Part shown: positions 26,257 through 35,624 of the stretch, piece by piece | How positions within the stretch are numbered: position 1 is the first letter of the stretch | Layout: the number at the start of each line of letters is the position of its first letter | Assembly (NCBI RefSeq): GCF_030209755.1 | Contig: NZ_JARVRH010000012.1 | Span: 1-64,000 of the forward strand | Direction: 5' to 3' | From: Arthrobacter sp. efr-133-TYG-118 | Lineage (GTDB): Bacteria > Actinomycetota > Actinomycetes > Actinomycetales > Micrococcaceae | Length of the DNA: 64,000 bases | Notes under the pieces: generated by a model | Told to the model about the DNA's origin: nothing | Databases searched by the model: none | Seen by the model: only the letters and a program-made list of their open reading frames with translations | Translations under genes and position numbers: made by a program

Positions 26257-26745
26257 ATGAGTTCCATATCAAATCAAGAAGGCGCGACTCCTCGCCTTCG
26301 GCGACGTGCTGTTGCTGAGCTCAAAGCCGAGCTTCGCAGCGTCCGCGTTCAACTATCAGTGCTCAATCACCAGGTCGGCACCCAGGCCGAGCTGAAGGAC
26401 GTTGACCTTGATTGTCTTGACCTGATCTCGAGCCGGGGGCCGCTCAGCCCGAGCATGTTGGCCAAACACGCCGGCCTGCACCCAGCCACCATGACCGGGA
26501 TCCTCGACCGGCTTGAACGCGGAGGCTGGATTGTCCGGGATCGCGATCCGTCCGACCGGCGCGCCGTTGTGATCCGGGTTCTTCCCGACAGAAACGCCGA
26601 GATGTTCCGCCTCTACTCAGGAATGAACAGCCTCATGGACACCATCTGTGCAGATTACGACGACGCTGAAGTCGCCGTCATTACCGACTTCCTGCGGCGC
26701 GTCCAGGCTGCCGGACGAACGGCGTCGGAAGAACTCGCCAATTAA
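26257..26745 (+). CDS. MarR-family transcriptional regulator
   Basis: A 162-residue winged helix-turn-helix protein. The core is CLDLISSRGPLSPSMLAKHA, GLHPATMTGILDRLERGGWI and the wing RDRDPSDRRAVVIRVLPDRN, all MarR-like. It is divergent from the NmrA/DUF1772 operon across 60 bp that is AT-rich (ATACAATACAG, then GATATCATATG), so it probably regulates both directions. The ligand is unknown. It has a longer N-terminus than average, with two basic helices. Confidence 0.9.
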   Translation: MSSISNQEGATPRLRRRAVAELKAELRSVRVQLSVLNHQVGTQAELKDVDLDCLDLISSRGPLSPSMLAKHAGLHPATMTGILDRLERGGWIVRDRDPSDRRAVVIRVLPDRNAEMFRLYSGMNSLMDTICADYDDAEVAVITDFLRRVQAAGRTASEELAN

Positions 26746-26747
26746 TT

Positions 26748-26857
26748 GACGCTCGCCCACTTTTAGGGCCGAAAGCACTCACCCTCCTCCACATCAAGTG
26801 AAGGAGGGTGAGTGAGCGTTCGGGAAAAGGCCCTCATATGTGAGCGAGCGTTCGGGG
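26748..26857. repeat. Nested inverted-repeat intergenic element (copy C)
   Basis: A left half-site GACGCTCGCCCAC, a central hairpin (17-bp arms at 26776-26792 and 26798-26814, one mismatch), and a right half-site CATATGTGAGCGAGCGTTCG from 26835. The hairpin centre (CCACATCAAGTGAAGG) resembles that of copy B. The element fills the entire convergent gap between the MarR gene and mtlD. Confidence 0.88.
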
Positions 26858-26860
26858 GGG

Positions 26861-28009
26861 CTAGGCCTCGGCCTTCCGGTCTTCGATCAGCTTCCGCACC
26901 TGCGGGAACAACGGATGCGACGGCGGCAGGTCCGTGATGCGCTCGACCGCCTCGGCGGCGTCCATCTCGGCGAGCATGCGGGCGAGTTCCACTGCTTCGT
27001 CATCTGCCCCGTCGTCGAAACGCAGGGCAGCGGACATCGCGTCGAGCAAGGCAACGGGAGTGACTCCGCGCTCGGCGAGCTCCGCGGCCGGGCCGATGAA
27101 CCGCTCGTGCCTGCCCAGCTTGCGGAGCGGCGCACGGCCCACCCGGGTCACGGTGTCCGGGAGGTACGGGTTGGTGAAGCGGGACAGGATCTTCTGCACG
27201 TACGCTTCCTGCTCAGCTTCGACGAAACCGTGTTTGGCCACGAGAAGCTGCTTGGTCTCCTCCAACACTGCCCGCACCCGGGCGGCCACGGAAGCGTCGG
27301 CCATGGCGTCGGAAATCTTCTCCAAACCGGCGCCATAGCCGAAGTACGCTGCCGAGGCGTGTCCCGTGTTGACGGTGAAAAGCTTCCGTTCGATATACGG
27401 ACCGAGCTCGTCCACGAAGGTCGCGCCGGGGATCACCGGCACCTCCCCCGCGAACGGCGTCCGGTCGATGACCCACTCGTAAAAGGTTTCCACGGTGACG
27501 TCCAGGCCTTGGCCCGACGCCTGGTTGGGGACAATCCTGTCCACCGCGGTATTCGCGAACACCGCCGCAGAGGAAAGGTCACCCGCGGCACCGTCCCAAG
27601 CGGCTTCCACTTCGGAGTGCAGGAGGTCCGTGGCATTGATTGCGTTCTCGCAAGCCATAACCTGCAGCGGAGCCAACGACGGCGAGCGGCCGGCGATGCC
27701 CCGCGCGATCACCGGGGCCACGAACTTGAGGATGTGCGGCCCCACCGCCGTGGTGACGAGGTCCGCCGTCGCGATTTCCTCGACGACGGCAGCCTCTTCG
27801 GTGCCCGAATTCAGGGCCCGGAAACCGGACACGGTCTTGACCGCCGCATTTTCGCCGACCTCGTGGACCTCGTAGGAGGACGCGGAGGCGAGCTGGCTGA
27901 TCAAGGCATCCGCGACATCGGCGAAGACCACCTCATATCCGGCCTCGTGCAGCAGCAAGCCGACGAATCCCCGTCCGATGTTTCCTGCCCCAAAATGGAC
28001 TGCCTTCAC
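26861..28009 (-). CDS. mtlD: Mannitol-1-phosphate 5-dehydrogenase
   Basis: A 382-residue protein, the normal MtlD length. The N-terminal dinucleotide fold is [20 protein letters not shown]; the catalytic-site stretch [20 protein letters not shown] follows near residue 212. It oxidises mannitol 1-phosphate to fructose 6-phosphate with NAD+. The start is GTG at 28009, and its first base is also the last base of the mtlA stop codon (TAGTG), so the two are tightly coupled. It completes the mannitol PTS pathway with mtlA, ptsI and ptsH nearby. Confidence 0.95.
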   Translation of the reverse strand: MKAVHFGAGNIGRGFVGLLLHEAGYEVVFADVADALISQLASASSYEVHEVGENAAVKTVSGFRALNSGTEEAAVVEEIATADLVTTAVGPHILKFVAPVIARGIAGRSPSLAPLQVMACENAINATDLLHSEVEAAWDGAAGDLSSAAVFANTAVDRIVPNQASGQGLDVTVETFYEWVIDRTPFAGEVPVIPGATFVDELGPYIERKLFTVNTGHASAAYFGYGAGLEKISDAMADASVAARVRAVLEETKQLLVAKHGFVEAEQEAYVQKILSRFTNPYLPDTVTRVGRAPLRKLGRHERFIGPAAELAERGVTPVALLDAMSAALRFDDGADDEAVELARMLAEMDAAEAVERITDLPPSHPLFPQVRKLIEDRKAEA

Positions 28010-30000
28010 TATGCGTTGACCTTTCCGAACAGATCCAACACTTCCTGCACCGACGTGGCTTGCTCAAGCTGGGCCACTTGCGCCTTGTCCGTGAAGATCT
28101 TGGCGATGGATGACAGGATGTGGAGGTGCTCGTTGTTGATGCCGGCGACGCCGACGACGAACTTGACCTGCTTGCCACCCCAGTCGATGCCCTCGGGGTA
28201 GCGGACGATCGACACACCGGAGTGCAGGATGTGGTCCTTGGCAGCGTTGGTTCCGTGCGGGATGGCCAGGAAGCTGCCCATGTAGGTGGATACGGATTCC
28301 TCGCGCTCATGCATGGCGTGAATGTAGCCCATGTCCACGGAACCGCGGTCCAGCAGGAGCTTGCCTGCCTCGTCGATTGCCGAGTCACGGTCCGTGGCGG
28401 TGCCGTTGAGGATCACGCTTTCGGCGAGCAGGACTTCTTTGCCCCCGACGGCGGCGGCCGGCTGGGCGGCGTGGGCGCCGGCGGCCGGTTCGGCGACCGC
28501 CGTCGAGCCCTCAGCGCCGGATCCGGCGTTGCTGCTCTTGACCAGTTCCACGATCTCCTCGTACCGGGGACTGTTCATGAAGTTGTCCACGGAGACGTGC
28601 ACGGCGCTGGAGGTGACCGGCCGGGCGCGTTCTGTCAGGTCCTGGTGCGTCACCACGACGTCGTAGGTATCGCTGAGGTTGGCAATGGCGGAATTCGTGA
28701 CCTTGACGTCCGGGAAACCGGCCGCCTTGATCTTGTTGCGCAGTACCGAGGCACCCATGGCACTGGAACCCATCCCGGCGTCGCATGCGAACACGATGTT
28801 CTGGATGGGCTTGGTCAGGACAGCAGTGCTGCCTGAGCCCACGAGAGCCGAAGCTACGGAGCTCTTCTTGCCCTTCATTTCCTCCATCTTGGAGGTGGCT
28901 TCGCCAAGGTCGACCTCATCGCTGTGGTGCGTGGTCCGGAGAATCAACGAGGAGACGAGGAACGAAACCGTTGCTGCCAGGATGACCGATAGGATGACGC
29001 CCACATAGCTGTCGCGGGATGTCTGCGCAATGACGGCGAAGATGGATCCCGGGGCTGCGGGAGCCACGAGGCCGGAGTTGGTGATTGCAAGAGTCGCAAT
29101 GCCTGTCATGCCACCAGCGATGGTTCCGAGGATCAGCAGCGGACGCATGAGGACGTATGGGAAGTAGATCTCGTGGATCCCGCCGAGGAACTGGATGATG
29201 AGGGCGCCGGGTGCCGAGGCCTTGGCCGTGCCGCGTCCAAAGAAAATGTAGGCGAGGAGAAGTCCGGCACCCGGACCGGGGTTGGCTTCAAGCAGGAACA
29301 GGATGGACTTGCCTTGGTCGAGCGACTGCTGGATCCCCAGGGGCGTCAGCACCCCATGGTTGATTGCGTTGTTCAGGAACAGGACCTTCGCGGGTTCGAT
29401 GAAGATGCTGGTGAGCGGAAGGAGTCCGTTGTGCACCAGGAACTGGACGAAGTTGCCCGCAGCCGTGCTGAAGGACTGCACCACGGGCGAAATGCCGAAG
29501 AATCCGAACAGGGCCAAAATAGCGCCCCAAATACCGGCGGAGAAGTTGTTCACGAGCATTTCAAAGCCCGCGCGGATCTTTCCGTGCCAGATTGCGTCGA
29601 TCTTCTTCATGGTCCAGCCACCGAGCGGGCCCATGATCATCGCGCCAATGAACATCGGGATGCCGGCGCCGACAATCACGCCCATGGTACCGATGGCACC
29701 GACGACGCCACCGCGGACGTCGTAGACCTTCTTTCCGCCGGTGTAGGCAATCAGAAGCGGAAGCAGGTAGGTGATCATGGGGCCGACAAGGCCCACATTT
29801 GGCGTACCGGCGGCGTTGTTGCCGAAGCCACCGAGTTCGGGGACGGGCAGCCAGCCGGTCTTGATGAACAAGGCGGTGATGATGCCCCATGCAATGAAGG
29901 CCCCGATATTGGGCATGATCATGCCGGACAGGAACGTTCCGAACTTTTGGACACCAACGCGCACGCTGGTGCGCTGTTTCGCAACTGACGCTGTTGCCAT
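28009..30000 (-). CDS. mtlA: PTS mannitol transporter, EIICBA fusion
   Basis: A 663-residue three-domain permease. The membrane EIIC (about residues 15-350) contains the [15 protein letters not shown] motif. EIIB (about 400-490) carries the phospho-Cys near residue 406 in [17 protein letters not shown] (about 525-663) carries the phospho-His near residue 582 in [14 protein letters not shown]. An Ala/Gly-rich linker of about 25 residues joins EIIB to EIIA. It imports mannitol and phosphorylates it to mannitol 1-phosphate, using phosphate from EI and HPr encoded at 30910 and 32638. In many actinobacteria EIIA is separate; here it is fused as in E. coli. Confidence 0.95.
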   Translation of the reverse strand: MATASVAKQRTSVRVGVQKFGTFLSGMIMPNIGAFIAWGIITALFIKTGWLPVPELGGFGNNAAGTPNVGLVGPMITYLLPLLIAYTGGKKVYDVRGGVVGAIGTMGVIVGAGIPMFIGAMIMGPLGGWTMKKIDAIWHGKIRAGFEMLVNNFSAGIWGAILALFGFFGISPVVQSFSTAAGNFVQFLVHNGLLPLTSIFIEPAKVLFLNNAINHGVLTPLGIQQSLDQGKSILFLLEANPGPGAGLLLAYIFFGRGTAKASAPGALIIQFLGGIHEIYFPYVLMRPLLILGTIAGGMTGIATLAITNSGLVAPAAPGSIFAVIAQTSRDSYVGVILSVILAATVSFLVSSLILRTTHHSDEVDLGEATSKMEEMKGKKSSVASALVGSGSTAVLTKPIQNIVFACDAGMGSSAMGASVLRNKIKAAGFPDVKVTNSAIANLSDTYDVVVTHQDLTERARPVTSSAVHVSVDNFMNSPRYEEIVELVKSSNAGSGAEGSTAVAEPAAGAHAAQPAAAVGGKEVLLAESVILNGTATDRDSAIDEAGKLLLDRGSVDMGYIHAMHEREESVSTYMGSFLAIPHGTNAAKDHILHSGVSIVRYPEGIDWGGKQVKFVVGVAGINNEHLHILSSIAKIFTDKAQVAQLEQATSVQEVLDLFGKVNA

Positions 30001-30022
30001 TATGTGAATTCCTAACGTGAGC

Positions 30023-30057
30023 CCCGCATCAATGCGGGATCAGTCGATAACTATCGA
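30023..30057. promoter_or_regulatory. Two small dyads between mtlA and the TetR gene
   Basis: A hairpin with arms CCCGCAT and ATGCGGG (30023-30038) is followed by the dyad TCGATA-AC-TATCGA (30044-30057). Both lie in the 69-bp gap upstream of mtlA and after the TetR stop. The hairpin may be a weak terminator for the TetR gene; the second dyad may be an operator for mtlA. Confidence 0.5.
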
Positions 30058-30069
30058 AGGAGGACAGCT

Positions 30070-30792
30070 TTAGGAGCTGGAGGAGATTCGGTGAAGCCAT
30101 TCAAGGAAAAGCTTCAGCTCCGAACTGGATAGCTGGTCTGAATGCGAGGCTTGGAGTGCCGCATTCAGCGCGATTGCCGCAACAACAACCGACGACTTGC
30201 CGGAGTCGTCTGCTGCGGCGCCACGGGCTGTTTCCGTGGACACGGCGAAAATCATGGAATCCCGGGTCATGGTGGAGAGCTCGAGGTTCCGGTCTTCCAA
30301 AGGCTCGGCAATGAGCATGAGCGTAACGCCAACGTTGGCCGCCAGGATGCTTCTGGCCGCCTCACGCGGGGGTACGTTGATCTGCCCGGCGATGGCTGCC
30401 TTGCTCAGCATTTCCTCCAGGAGCGACTCGGCATCAGCCACGATGGCCGGCCTGCTTTCCGGACGGATGTTGCCGAACATCACCAAGTAAAGGTGCGGTT
30501 GGGTGAGTCCGAACTGGACGTGGTTGTCCCACATCCGCCGGACGTCCTCCAGGGGTTCCCCAGAGGGTGCGAAGTCCCGCTCTCCCGCCACGTACTCCTC
30601 GAAGCCGGCTGCAACGACGGCGTCGAACAGCCCCTCCTTGTCGCCGAAGTGGTGGTAAAGCGTGGGCGCCGTGACGCCGGCAAGTTTGGTGATTTGGCGC
30701 GTAGAGACCGGTGACCCGTCCGAATTCGCCAGCAACTCGGCAGCTGCACGGAGCAGCCGAGTTTTGGGCGGAAGCTGGTCATCGAAACTCAT
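30070..30792 (-). CDS. TetR-family transcriptional regulator of the PTS locus
   Basis: A 240-residue TetR protein. The helix-turn-helix is PVSTRQITKLAGVTAPTLYH then HFGDKEGLFDAVVAAGFEEY. The C-terminal helical domain should bind an effector. It sits between mtlA (same strand, downstream) and ptsI (divergent), so it is the natural candidate to control mannitol uptake and the general PTS proteins together. The dyads at 30044-30057 and 30811-30825 are its likely sites. Confidence 0.9.
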   Translation of the reverse strand: MSFDDQLPPKTRLLRAAAELLANSDGSPVSTRQITKLAGVTAPTLYHHFGDKEGLFDAVVAAGFEEYVAGERDFAPSGEPLEDVRRMWDNHVQFGLTQPHLYLVMFGNIRPESRPAIVADAESLLEEMLSKAAIAGQINVPPREAARSILAANVGVTLMLIAEPLEDRNLELSTMTRDSMIFAVSTETARGAAADDSGKSSVVVAAIALNAALQASHSDQLSSSELKLFLEWLHRISSSS

Positions 30793-30810
30793 AGCCGCTA
30801 CCCTAGCACC

Positions 30811-30825
30811 TATAGCAACGCTATA
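30811..30825. promoter_or_regulatory. Dyad TATAGC-AAC-GCTATA between TetR and ptsI genes
   Basis: Perfect 6-bp arms with a 3-base spacer sit in the divergent gap, 19 bp upstream of the TetR start and 85 bp before ptsI. The position suits a TetR operator controlling both promoters. Confidence 0.65.
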
Positions 30826-30909
30826 TGAAGTGAGTCACAGGAGATTTTTTCGGACCCCGAGGCGCCGCAGCCGGTGGGTCCGATCCGAGAGCAGGAACAG
30901 AGGATTTCA

Positions 30910-32598
30910 GTGCAGAATTTCCAAGGAGTAGGCGTCAGCCCGGGCCGCGTCATTGGCACTATCCGTCAGATGCCCAAACCAGTCAGCGAGCCGCCGTCGG
31001 GTGAGCAGCTAGCGGCTTCCACCACTGCGGAAGACGCCGTCGCGGGCCTGAAAGCGGCGGCCCAGTCGGTCCACGACGAACTCAAAGCACGCGCGGACAA
31101 GGCCAGCGGAGATGGCAAGGCCGTGCTGGAAGCCACCGCGCTCATGGCCAAGGACACCATGCTCCTGAAGTCGGCCACCAAGCTCATCAACAACAACGGC
31201 AGCTCCGCCGAACGCGCCATCTGGGAAGCCGGCGCTTCCGTGTCCGAAATGCTCCACAACCTGGGTGGATACATGGCCGAACGCGCCACCGACGTCTTGG
31301 ACGTCCGCGCGCGGATCGTCGCCGAACTTCGCGGGGTCCCCGCCCCGGGGATCCCGGCGTCGGACAGTCCGTTCATCCTGGTGGCCGAAGACCTCGCGCC
31401 CGCCGACACCGCAACGCTGGACCCCGCCATCGTGACAGCACTGGTCACCTCGGGCGGCGGTCCGCAGTCCCACACGGCGATCATCGCCCGCTCGCTCGGC
31501 CTCCCCGCCGTCGTCGCGGCCCGCGGAGTGGACGAAATTCCCGACGGCGCCGAAGTCTTTGTGGACGGCGCAGCCGGCTCACTCTCCCTCGAACCCACCG
31601 AAGAGCAGCGCGCGGCCGCCCTCGCGTGGGTCGAAAATGCCGCCACCCTGGCGGTTTTTGACGGAAACGGCACGACGGCGGACGGCCACTTGGTGCCCCT
31701 CCTCGCCAACGTCGGCGGAGCCAAGGACGCTGCCGCGGCCGCTGCGTTGGGCGCCCAGGGCGTGGGCCTTTTCCGCACCGAATTCTGCTTCCTGGAACGC
31801 GACACCGAACCGACTGTGCTGGAACAGGCCGCCGCGTACAGGGGCGTGTTCGACGCCTTCCCGGGCAAGAAAGTGGTGCTCCGGACCCTCGACGCCGGCG
31901 CCGACAAACCCCTTCCCTTCCTCACCGACGCCACCGAACCCAACCCGGCCCTCGGTGTGCGCGGCTACCGCACCGACTTCACCACGCCCGGCGTTTTGGA
32001 ACGCCAGCTTGAGGCCATCGCCATCGCGACCGACGAGTCGGAAGCCGAAGTTTGGGTCATGGCGCCCATGATCTCGACTGCGGCCGAGGCTGCCCGTTTC
32101 GCGTCGCTGTGTGGCGCCGCGGGAATCAAGACGCCCGGCGTGATGGTGGAAGTTCCCTCGGCGGCATTGACCTCGGCGTCGGTCCTGCGCCACGTGGGCT
32201 TCGCTTCGCTCGGCACCAACGACCTCACGCAGTACGCCATGGCGGCCGACCGTCAACTCGGCCCTCTCGCCGAACTCAACACCCCATGGCAGCCCGCCGT
32301 TCTGCGCCTCGTGCAGCTGACTGTCGCGGGCTCGGCCGAAGAGGGCAACGGCAAACCCGTTGGCGTCTGCGGTGAAGCTGCCGCGGACCCGGCCCTCGCC
32401 GTCGTGCTCGTTGGCCTGGGCGTGTCCACACTGTCCATGACCGCCCGCTCGCTGGCCGCCGTCGGAACCGTGCTCAAAACGGTGACGTTGGAACAGGCGC
32501 AAGAGCTGGCCCGGCTCGCGCTCAGCGCACCCGACGCGCTTGACGCAAAGGCCTGGGTCCGCGCCAAACTGCCGATTCTTGAGGAACTCGGGCTCTGA
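30910..32598 (+). CDS. ptsI: PTS enzyme I (phosphoenolpyruvate-protein phosphotransferase)
   Basis: About 562 residues from the GTG at 30910, preceded by AGAGG; a start at 30874 would add a poorly conserved stretch. The phosphohistidine domain has SGGGPQSHTAIIARSLGLPA with the active His near residue 188. The PEP-binding TIM barrel has GLFRTEFCFLERD, FASLGTNDLTQYAMAADRQ, and the catalytic-Cys motif GVCGEAAADP. It takes phosphate from PEP and passes it to HPr. It is the first gene of the ptsI-ptsH unit. Confidence 0.95.
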   Translation: MQNFQGVGVSPGRVIGTIRQMPKPVSEPPSGEQLAASTTAEDAVAGLKAAAQSVHDELKARADKASGDGKAVLEATALMAKDTMLLKSATKLINNNGSSAERAIWEAGASVSEMLHNLGGYMAERATDVLDVRARIVAELRGVPAPGIPASDSPFILVAEDLAPADTATLDPAIVTALVTSGGGPQSHTAIIARSLGLPAVVAARGVDEIPDGAEVFVDGAAGSLSLEPTEEQRAAALAWVENAATLAVFDGNGTTADGHLVPLLANVGGAKDAAAAAALGAQGVGLFRTEFCFLERDTEPTVLEQAAAYRGVFDAFPGKKVVLRTLDAGADKPLPFLTDATEPNPALGVRGYRTDFTTPGVLERQLEAIAIATDESEAEVWVMAPMISTAAEAARFASLCGAAGIKTPGVMVEVPSAALTSASVLRHVGFASLGTNDLTQYAMAADRQLGPLAELNTPWQPAVLRLVQLTVAGSAEEGNGKPVGVCGEAAADPALAVVLVGLGVSTLSMTARSLAAVGTVLKTVTLEQAQELARLALSAPDALDAKAWVRAKLPILEELGL

Positions 32599-32637
32599 GC
32601 CCGGCAGTACTGTCCTACCTGAACACAAGGAGAAACC

Positions 32638-32916
32638 ATGCCCGAACGCACCGCCACCATCGCCAGCCGCTCCGGATTGCACGCCCGCCCCGCGGCGATT
32701 TTTGCCGAAGCCGCGGGAGAATCCCCGGTTGAAGTGACCATCGCGATGGCCGGATCGGCAGCCGATGACGCGCTCGACGCCGCCAGCATCCTTTCGCTCA
32801 TGACGCTTGGGGCGGCAAAGGGCGACGTCGTGGTGCTTCGGGCGGACGGCGACGGCGCCGACGCTGCCCTGGATTCCCTCGTGACGCTGCTGGAAACAGA
32901 CCTCGACGCGGAGTAG
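32638..32916 (+). CDS. ptsH: PTS phosphocarrier protein HPr
   Basis: A 92-residue HPr. The phosphorylated His is residue 15 in SGLHARPAAIFAEAA. The regulatory Ser region is DDALDAASILSLMTLGAAKG, with a Ser near residue 50 in place of the Bacillus Ser46 context. It carries phosphate from EI to MtlA and other EII proteins. It follows ptsI by 39 bases with an AAGGAG site. No HPr kinase gene is in the window. Confidence 0.95.
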   Translation: MPERTATIASRSGLHARPAAIFAEAAGESPVEVTIAMAGSAADDALDAASILSLMTLGAAKGDVVVLRADGDGADAALDSLVTLLETDLDAE

Positions 32917-32927
32917 GTGTCTCCCGC

Positions 32928-33030
32928 CCGACGCTCGCTCACATATAGCCGCCTTCCATCCGACGCTCGCTCGTGAACAACACGAGCGTTCGGTCGATTG
33001 GGTTCATATTTGAGCGAGCGTCTCGGGGGG
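32928..33030. repeat. Nested inverted-repeat intergenic element (copy D)
   Basis: A left half-site CCGACGCTCGCTCACATATA, then a hairpin with arms GCTCGCTCGTG and CACGAGCGTTC around AACAA, then a right half-site TTCATATTTGAGCGAGCGTC running to about 33030. The outer arms are near-perfect complements. The element fills the convergent gap between ptsH and the acyl-CoA dehydrogenase gene. This is the cleanest copy. Confidence 0.9.
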
Positions 33031-33036
33031 TGCCGC

Positions 33037-34284
33037 TTAGGCGAAGGCGGAGATGCCCGTAATCGAGCGTCCGATAATCAACGCCTGGACAGTCTCCGTG
33101 CCTTCATATGTGTGGATGCCCTCTATATCGGCGAAGTGCCGGGCCACGCGGTTGCCCAACAAGATCCCGTTGCCTCCGAGCAAGTCGCGCGCGTTCGAGG
33201 CGATGCCCCGGGCAGTGCGTGTGCACGTGAACTTCGCGAGCGCCGCCTGCGCGGGCGTCAGCACACCCTCCTCGTCCAGTCGGGTCATCTGCATGACCAT
33301 GAGCTGCATGGTGGCGAGCTCGGAGTGCATGCGCGCGAGACGCTCCTGCACAATCTGCGAAGCGGCCAGCGGGCGGCCGAACTGCCGGCGTTGGGCAGCG
33401 TACTGCACCGCGGTTTCGTAGCAGGCAGTGGCATGCCCGACGGCGGACCAGGCCACTCCCAGCCTGGTCGCCAAGAGCACCCGGGCCGTGTCCTTGAAAC
33501 TCCGGGCACCCGGGAGCACGTTTTCCGCCGGGACGAAGACCTTTTCGAGTCGGACGTGTGCCTGCCAGATGGCCCGGAGTGACAGCTTGCCCTCGATGGT
33601 CGTGGCGGAGTATCCGGGCGAATCCTGCGGGACAAGGTATCCGTGAACCTGCCCGTCGTCACCACGAGCCCAGACGACGGTCAGGCCGCCGATCGAGCCG
33701 TTGCCGATCCATTTCTTTTCACCGTTGAGCACATAACCACCATCGACGGGCGTCGCAGTCGTCTCGAGTCCCACCGAATCGGAGCCGTGCGCCGGCTCGG
33801 TCAAGGCGAAAGCACCGTATTCCTCGGCTCGGGAAAGCGCGGGGAGCCAGCGGGCCTGCTGCTCCGGGGAACCACATTCAGCCACGGACCGCAGAGCCAA
33901 ACCGCCCTGGACCGCGACAACCGTGCCGATGGAGCCGTCCCCGCGGCTCAGTTCCATTGTGACCAGCCCGGCGGCGGTCTTACTCATGGCCGGGAATCCG
34001 TCGATGTTGATTCCGTCGCGAAGCAGATCAAGTTCGCCCAGGCGCTTCACCAGGTGCAGCGGGTACTCGGCGCGCTCCCAGTATCCCGTGATGACCGGGA
34101 GCACTTCGTCCTGGACAAAGGTCCGCGCGCGGTCCCAGTAAGCGCGGTCTTCGCGGCTGATGTCCTTGAAGACGGAGGCCGGGTCCGGGTCCAGGGATTC
34201 GTTCAGGACATACTCGGGCTCCATAGTTCCGGCCGGGAAAACAGCATCCAGTTCTTCGGAAGTGCTGTCGGACGTCGTCGTCAT
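33037..34284 (-). CDS. Acyl-CoA dehydrogenase (glutaryl-CoA dehydrogenase-like)
   Basis: About 415 residues from the ATG at 34284. Acyl-CoA dehydrogenase motifs: GAFALTEPAHGSDSVGLETT, LNGEKKWIGNGSIGGLTVVW (FAD contact), and GGNGILLGNRVARHFADIEG with the catalytic Glu in HTYEGTETVQAL. The N-terminal part and the HTYEGT position resemble glutaryl-CoA dehydrogenases. It oxidises an acyl-CoA with FAD and passes electrons to ETF. A TetR regulator lies directly upstream on the same strand, 106 bp away. Confidence 0.88.
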   Translation of the reverse strand: MTTTSDSTSEELDAVFPAGTMEPEYVLNESLDPDPASVFKDISREDRAYWDRARTFVQDEVLPVITGYWERAEYPLHLVKRLGELDLLRDGINIDGFPAMSKTAAGLVTMELSRGDGSIGTVVAVQGGLALRSVAECGSPEQQARWLPALSRAEEYGAFALTEPAHGSDSVGLETTATPVDGGYVLNGEKKWIGNGSIGGLTVVWARGDDGQVHGYLVPQDSPGYSATTIEGKLSLRAIWQAHVRLEKVFVPAENVLPGARSFKDTARVLLATRLGVAWSAVGHATACYETAVQYAAQRRQFGRPLAASQIVQERLARMHSELATMQLMVMQMTRLDEEGVLTPAQAALAKFTCTRTARGIASNARDLLGGNGILLGNRVARHFADIEGIHTYEGTETVQALIIGRSITGISAFA

Positions 34285-34390
34285 GGGGGAATCCTCGCTC
34301 TGGGGTTGCGATCTGCGACTCCTAGCATGCGCTGACACTCAGTTTCATGTCAAGGAACTCGATGTCAGAGGGATTCTGCTGGAACAACCG

Positions 34391-35158
34391 TTAAGCCAGG
34401 GCGTCCCGGACCGCTTGGAGGATCCGTTCCGTGCCCGCTGCCGGATCCAGAACAGCAACCACGACGGCGGGACGGCCGCTTTCCGGACGAGGCGCACCGG
34501 CCGCCTGGCTACCCGCCTCGCCGGCTGAAACCCGGGCGAACGTGTCGGCGAGAGTACCCAACTCACGCCCGAGCCGGGCGGCCAGCTCTCGGGCTTCAGC
34601 CTCCCGCGCCTCGCGTTCGATACCCTCGACTCCCTCGACGTCTTCGCCAGCTGCGATAGCCCGCAGCCATTGGCGCAGGACGCTGTTGTGCACCGCAACA
34701 ACCGATGCAGCAAAGGCCACGGCAGTGAGTTCCCGGTTTTCGCCCTCGGGAAGAGCGGAAAGAAGATGATTCCGGAAGGCCCGCTGATAACGATGTGTCA
34801 TGACCAGTTCACGATCACGAAGGGCAGGCACTTGATGCAGAAGTTCGTAGCGGGCGAGGGAGGTTTTCCTGTTGCCCACGTGGTGGCCGAAAACCAAGAG
34901 CGCCGCCTCCAAGACGGCACGTAACGGATCCGCCGTCGTTCCCGCAAGGAGCTCGTGAACCCGCGCCAGAATACGGTCGTGATCGGCGAAAACGATGTCC
35001 TCTTTGGATCCGAACTTGCGGAAAAAAGTGCTTCGGCTGATCCCGGCAGCATCGGCGAGGTCGTCCACGGAGGTCGAGTCGTATCCTTGCCGCACCAATA
35101 GCTCGATTACCGCGGCCACGGCAGGGCCTGGATCCGGATTCGCAGGGTAGTTGACCAT
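34391..35158 (-). CDS. TetR-family transcriptional regulator
   Basis: About 255 residues from the ATG at 35158. The helix-turn-helix is YDSTSVDDLADAAGISRSTF then FRKFGSKEDIVFADHDRILA. Its C-terminal region is Glu/Ala-rich. It is probably the regulator of the acyl-CoA dehydrogenase gene that follows on the same strand; the gap contains an imperfect dyad TGACA (34333) and TGTCA (34352). The longer frame to 35530 is antisense to the excisionase-like gene and is rejected. Confidence 0.9.
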   Translation of the reverse strand: MVNYPANPDPGPAVAAVIELLVRQGYDSTSVDDLADAAGISRSTFFRKFGSKEDIVFADHDRILARVHELLAGTTADPLRAVLEAALLVFGHHVGNRKTSLARYELLHQVPALRDRELVMTHRYQRAFRNHLLSALPEGENRELTAVAFAASVVAVHNSVLRQWLRAIAAGEDVEGVEGIEREAREAEARELAARLGRELGTLADTFARVSAGEAGSQAAGAPRPESGRPAVVVAVLDPAAGTERILQAVRDALA

Positions 35159-35218
35159 AGGCGTGAATCTAACACGGCAGCGTAACCGCACAGCCTTGAG
35201 CGCGGCTAGGCTTCTGCC

Positions 35219-35617
35219 ATGGCATTGATAGCTCCCCGCGTGACGCCTGGCTTGCCCGCGGACGACGCCCGGAACCTGGCTCGCTCGCTCCAGGACAGCA
35301 ACGACATCACCGTCTTCGTGGACGGCACGGTCCACCGACTGCCGGATGAGGCGAGGGACGCCGTCGTCGACCTCCTTGGCAGGCTGGGCCGAGGCGAAGC
35401 GGTGACCGTGAGCAGCGTCGAGGAAATGCTCACGACGTCGAGGGCGGCCGAACTCGCGGGAATCTCGCACACCTACCTGCGGAACATGACCGACCGTGGC
35501 GAAATCCCGGTGGAATACCGCGGCACACACCGCCGCATCAGGCTCGCTGACATCATGGCATGGCTGGAAAACCAGAAGAAGACGTCCGCGAGCAACGAGG
35601 AAACCACCAGCGAGTAG
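35219..35617 (+). CDS. Orphan excisionase-like DNA-binding protein
   Basis: A 132-residue protein. The C-terminal 60 residues form a MerR/excisionase-type winged helix-turn-helix (TTSRAAELAGISHTYLRNMT, then YRGTHRRIRLADIMAWLENQ). The N-terminal 60 residues look like an antitoxin-style beta/alpha segment (SNDITVFVDGTVHRLPDEAR). Such proteins are often antitoxins paired with a PIN-domain toxin, but no toxin gene follows: the next gene at 35625 is a convergent TetR. No integrase is nearby, so a phage origin is not supported. Confidence 0.8.
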   Translation: MALIAPRVTPGLPADDARNLARSLQDSNDITVFVDGTVHRLPDEARDAVVDLLGRLGRGEAVTVSSVEEMLTTSRAAELAGISHTYLRNMTDRGEIPVEYRGTHRRIRLADIMAWLENQKKTSASNEETTSE

Positions 35618-35624
35618 CGGCAGG

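Noticed and set aside
35219..35617. A prophage or integrative element suggested by excisionase-like, HNH and holin-family genes
   Set aside because: No integrase, terminase, capsid or att-site direct repeats are seen; the holin-family protein is of the mycobacterial 4TM type; and these genes are far apart among housekeeping genes.
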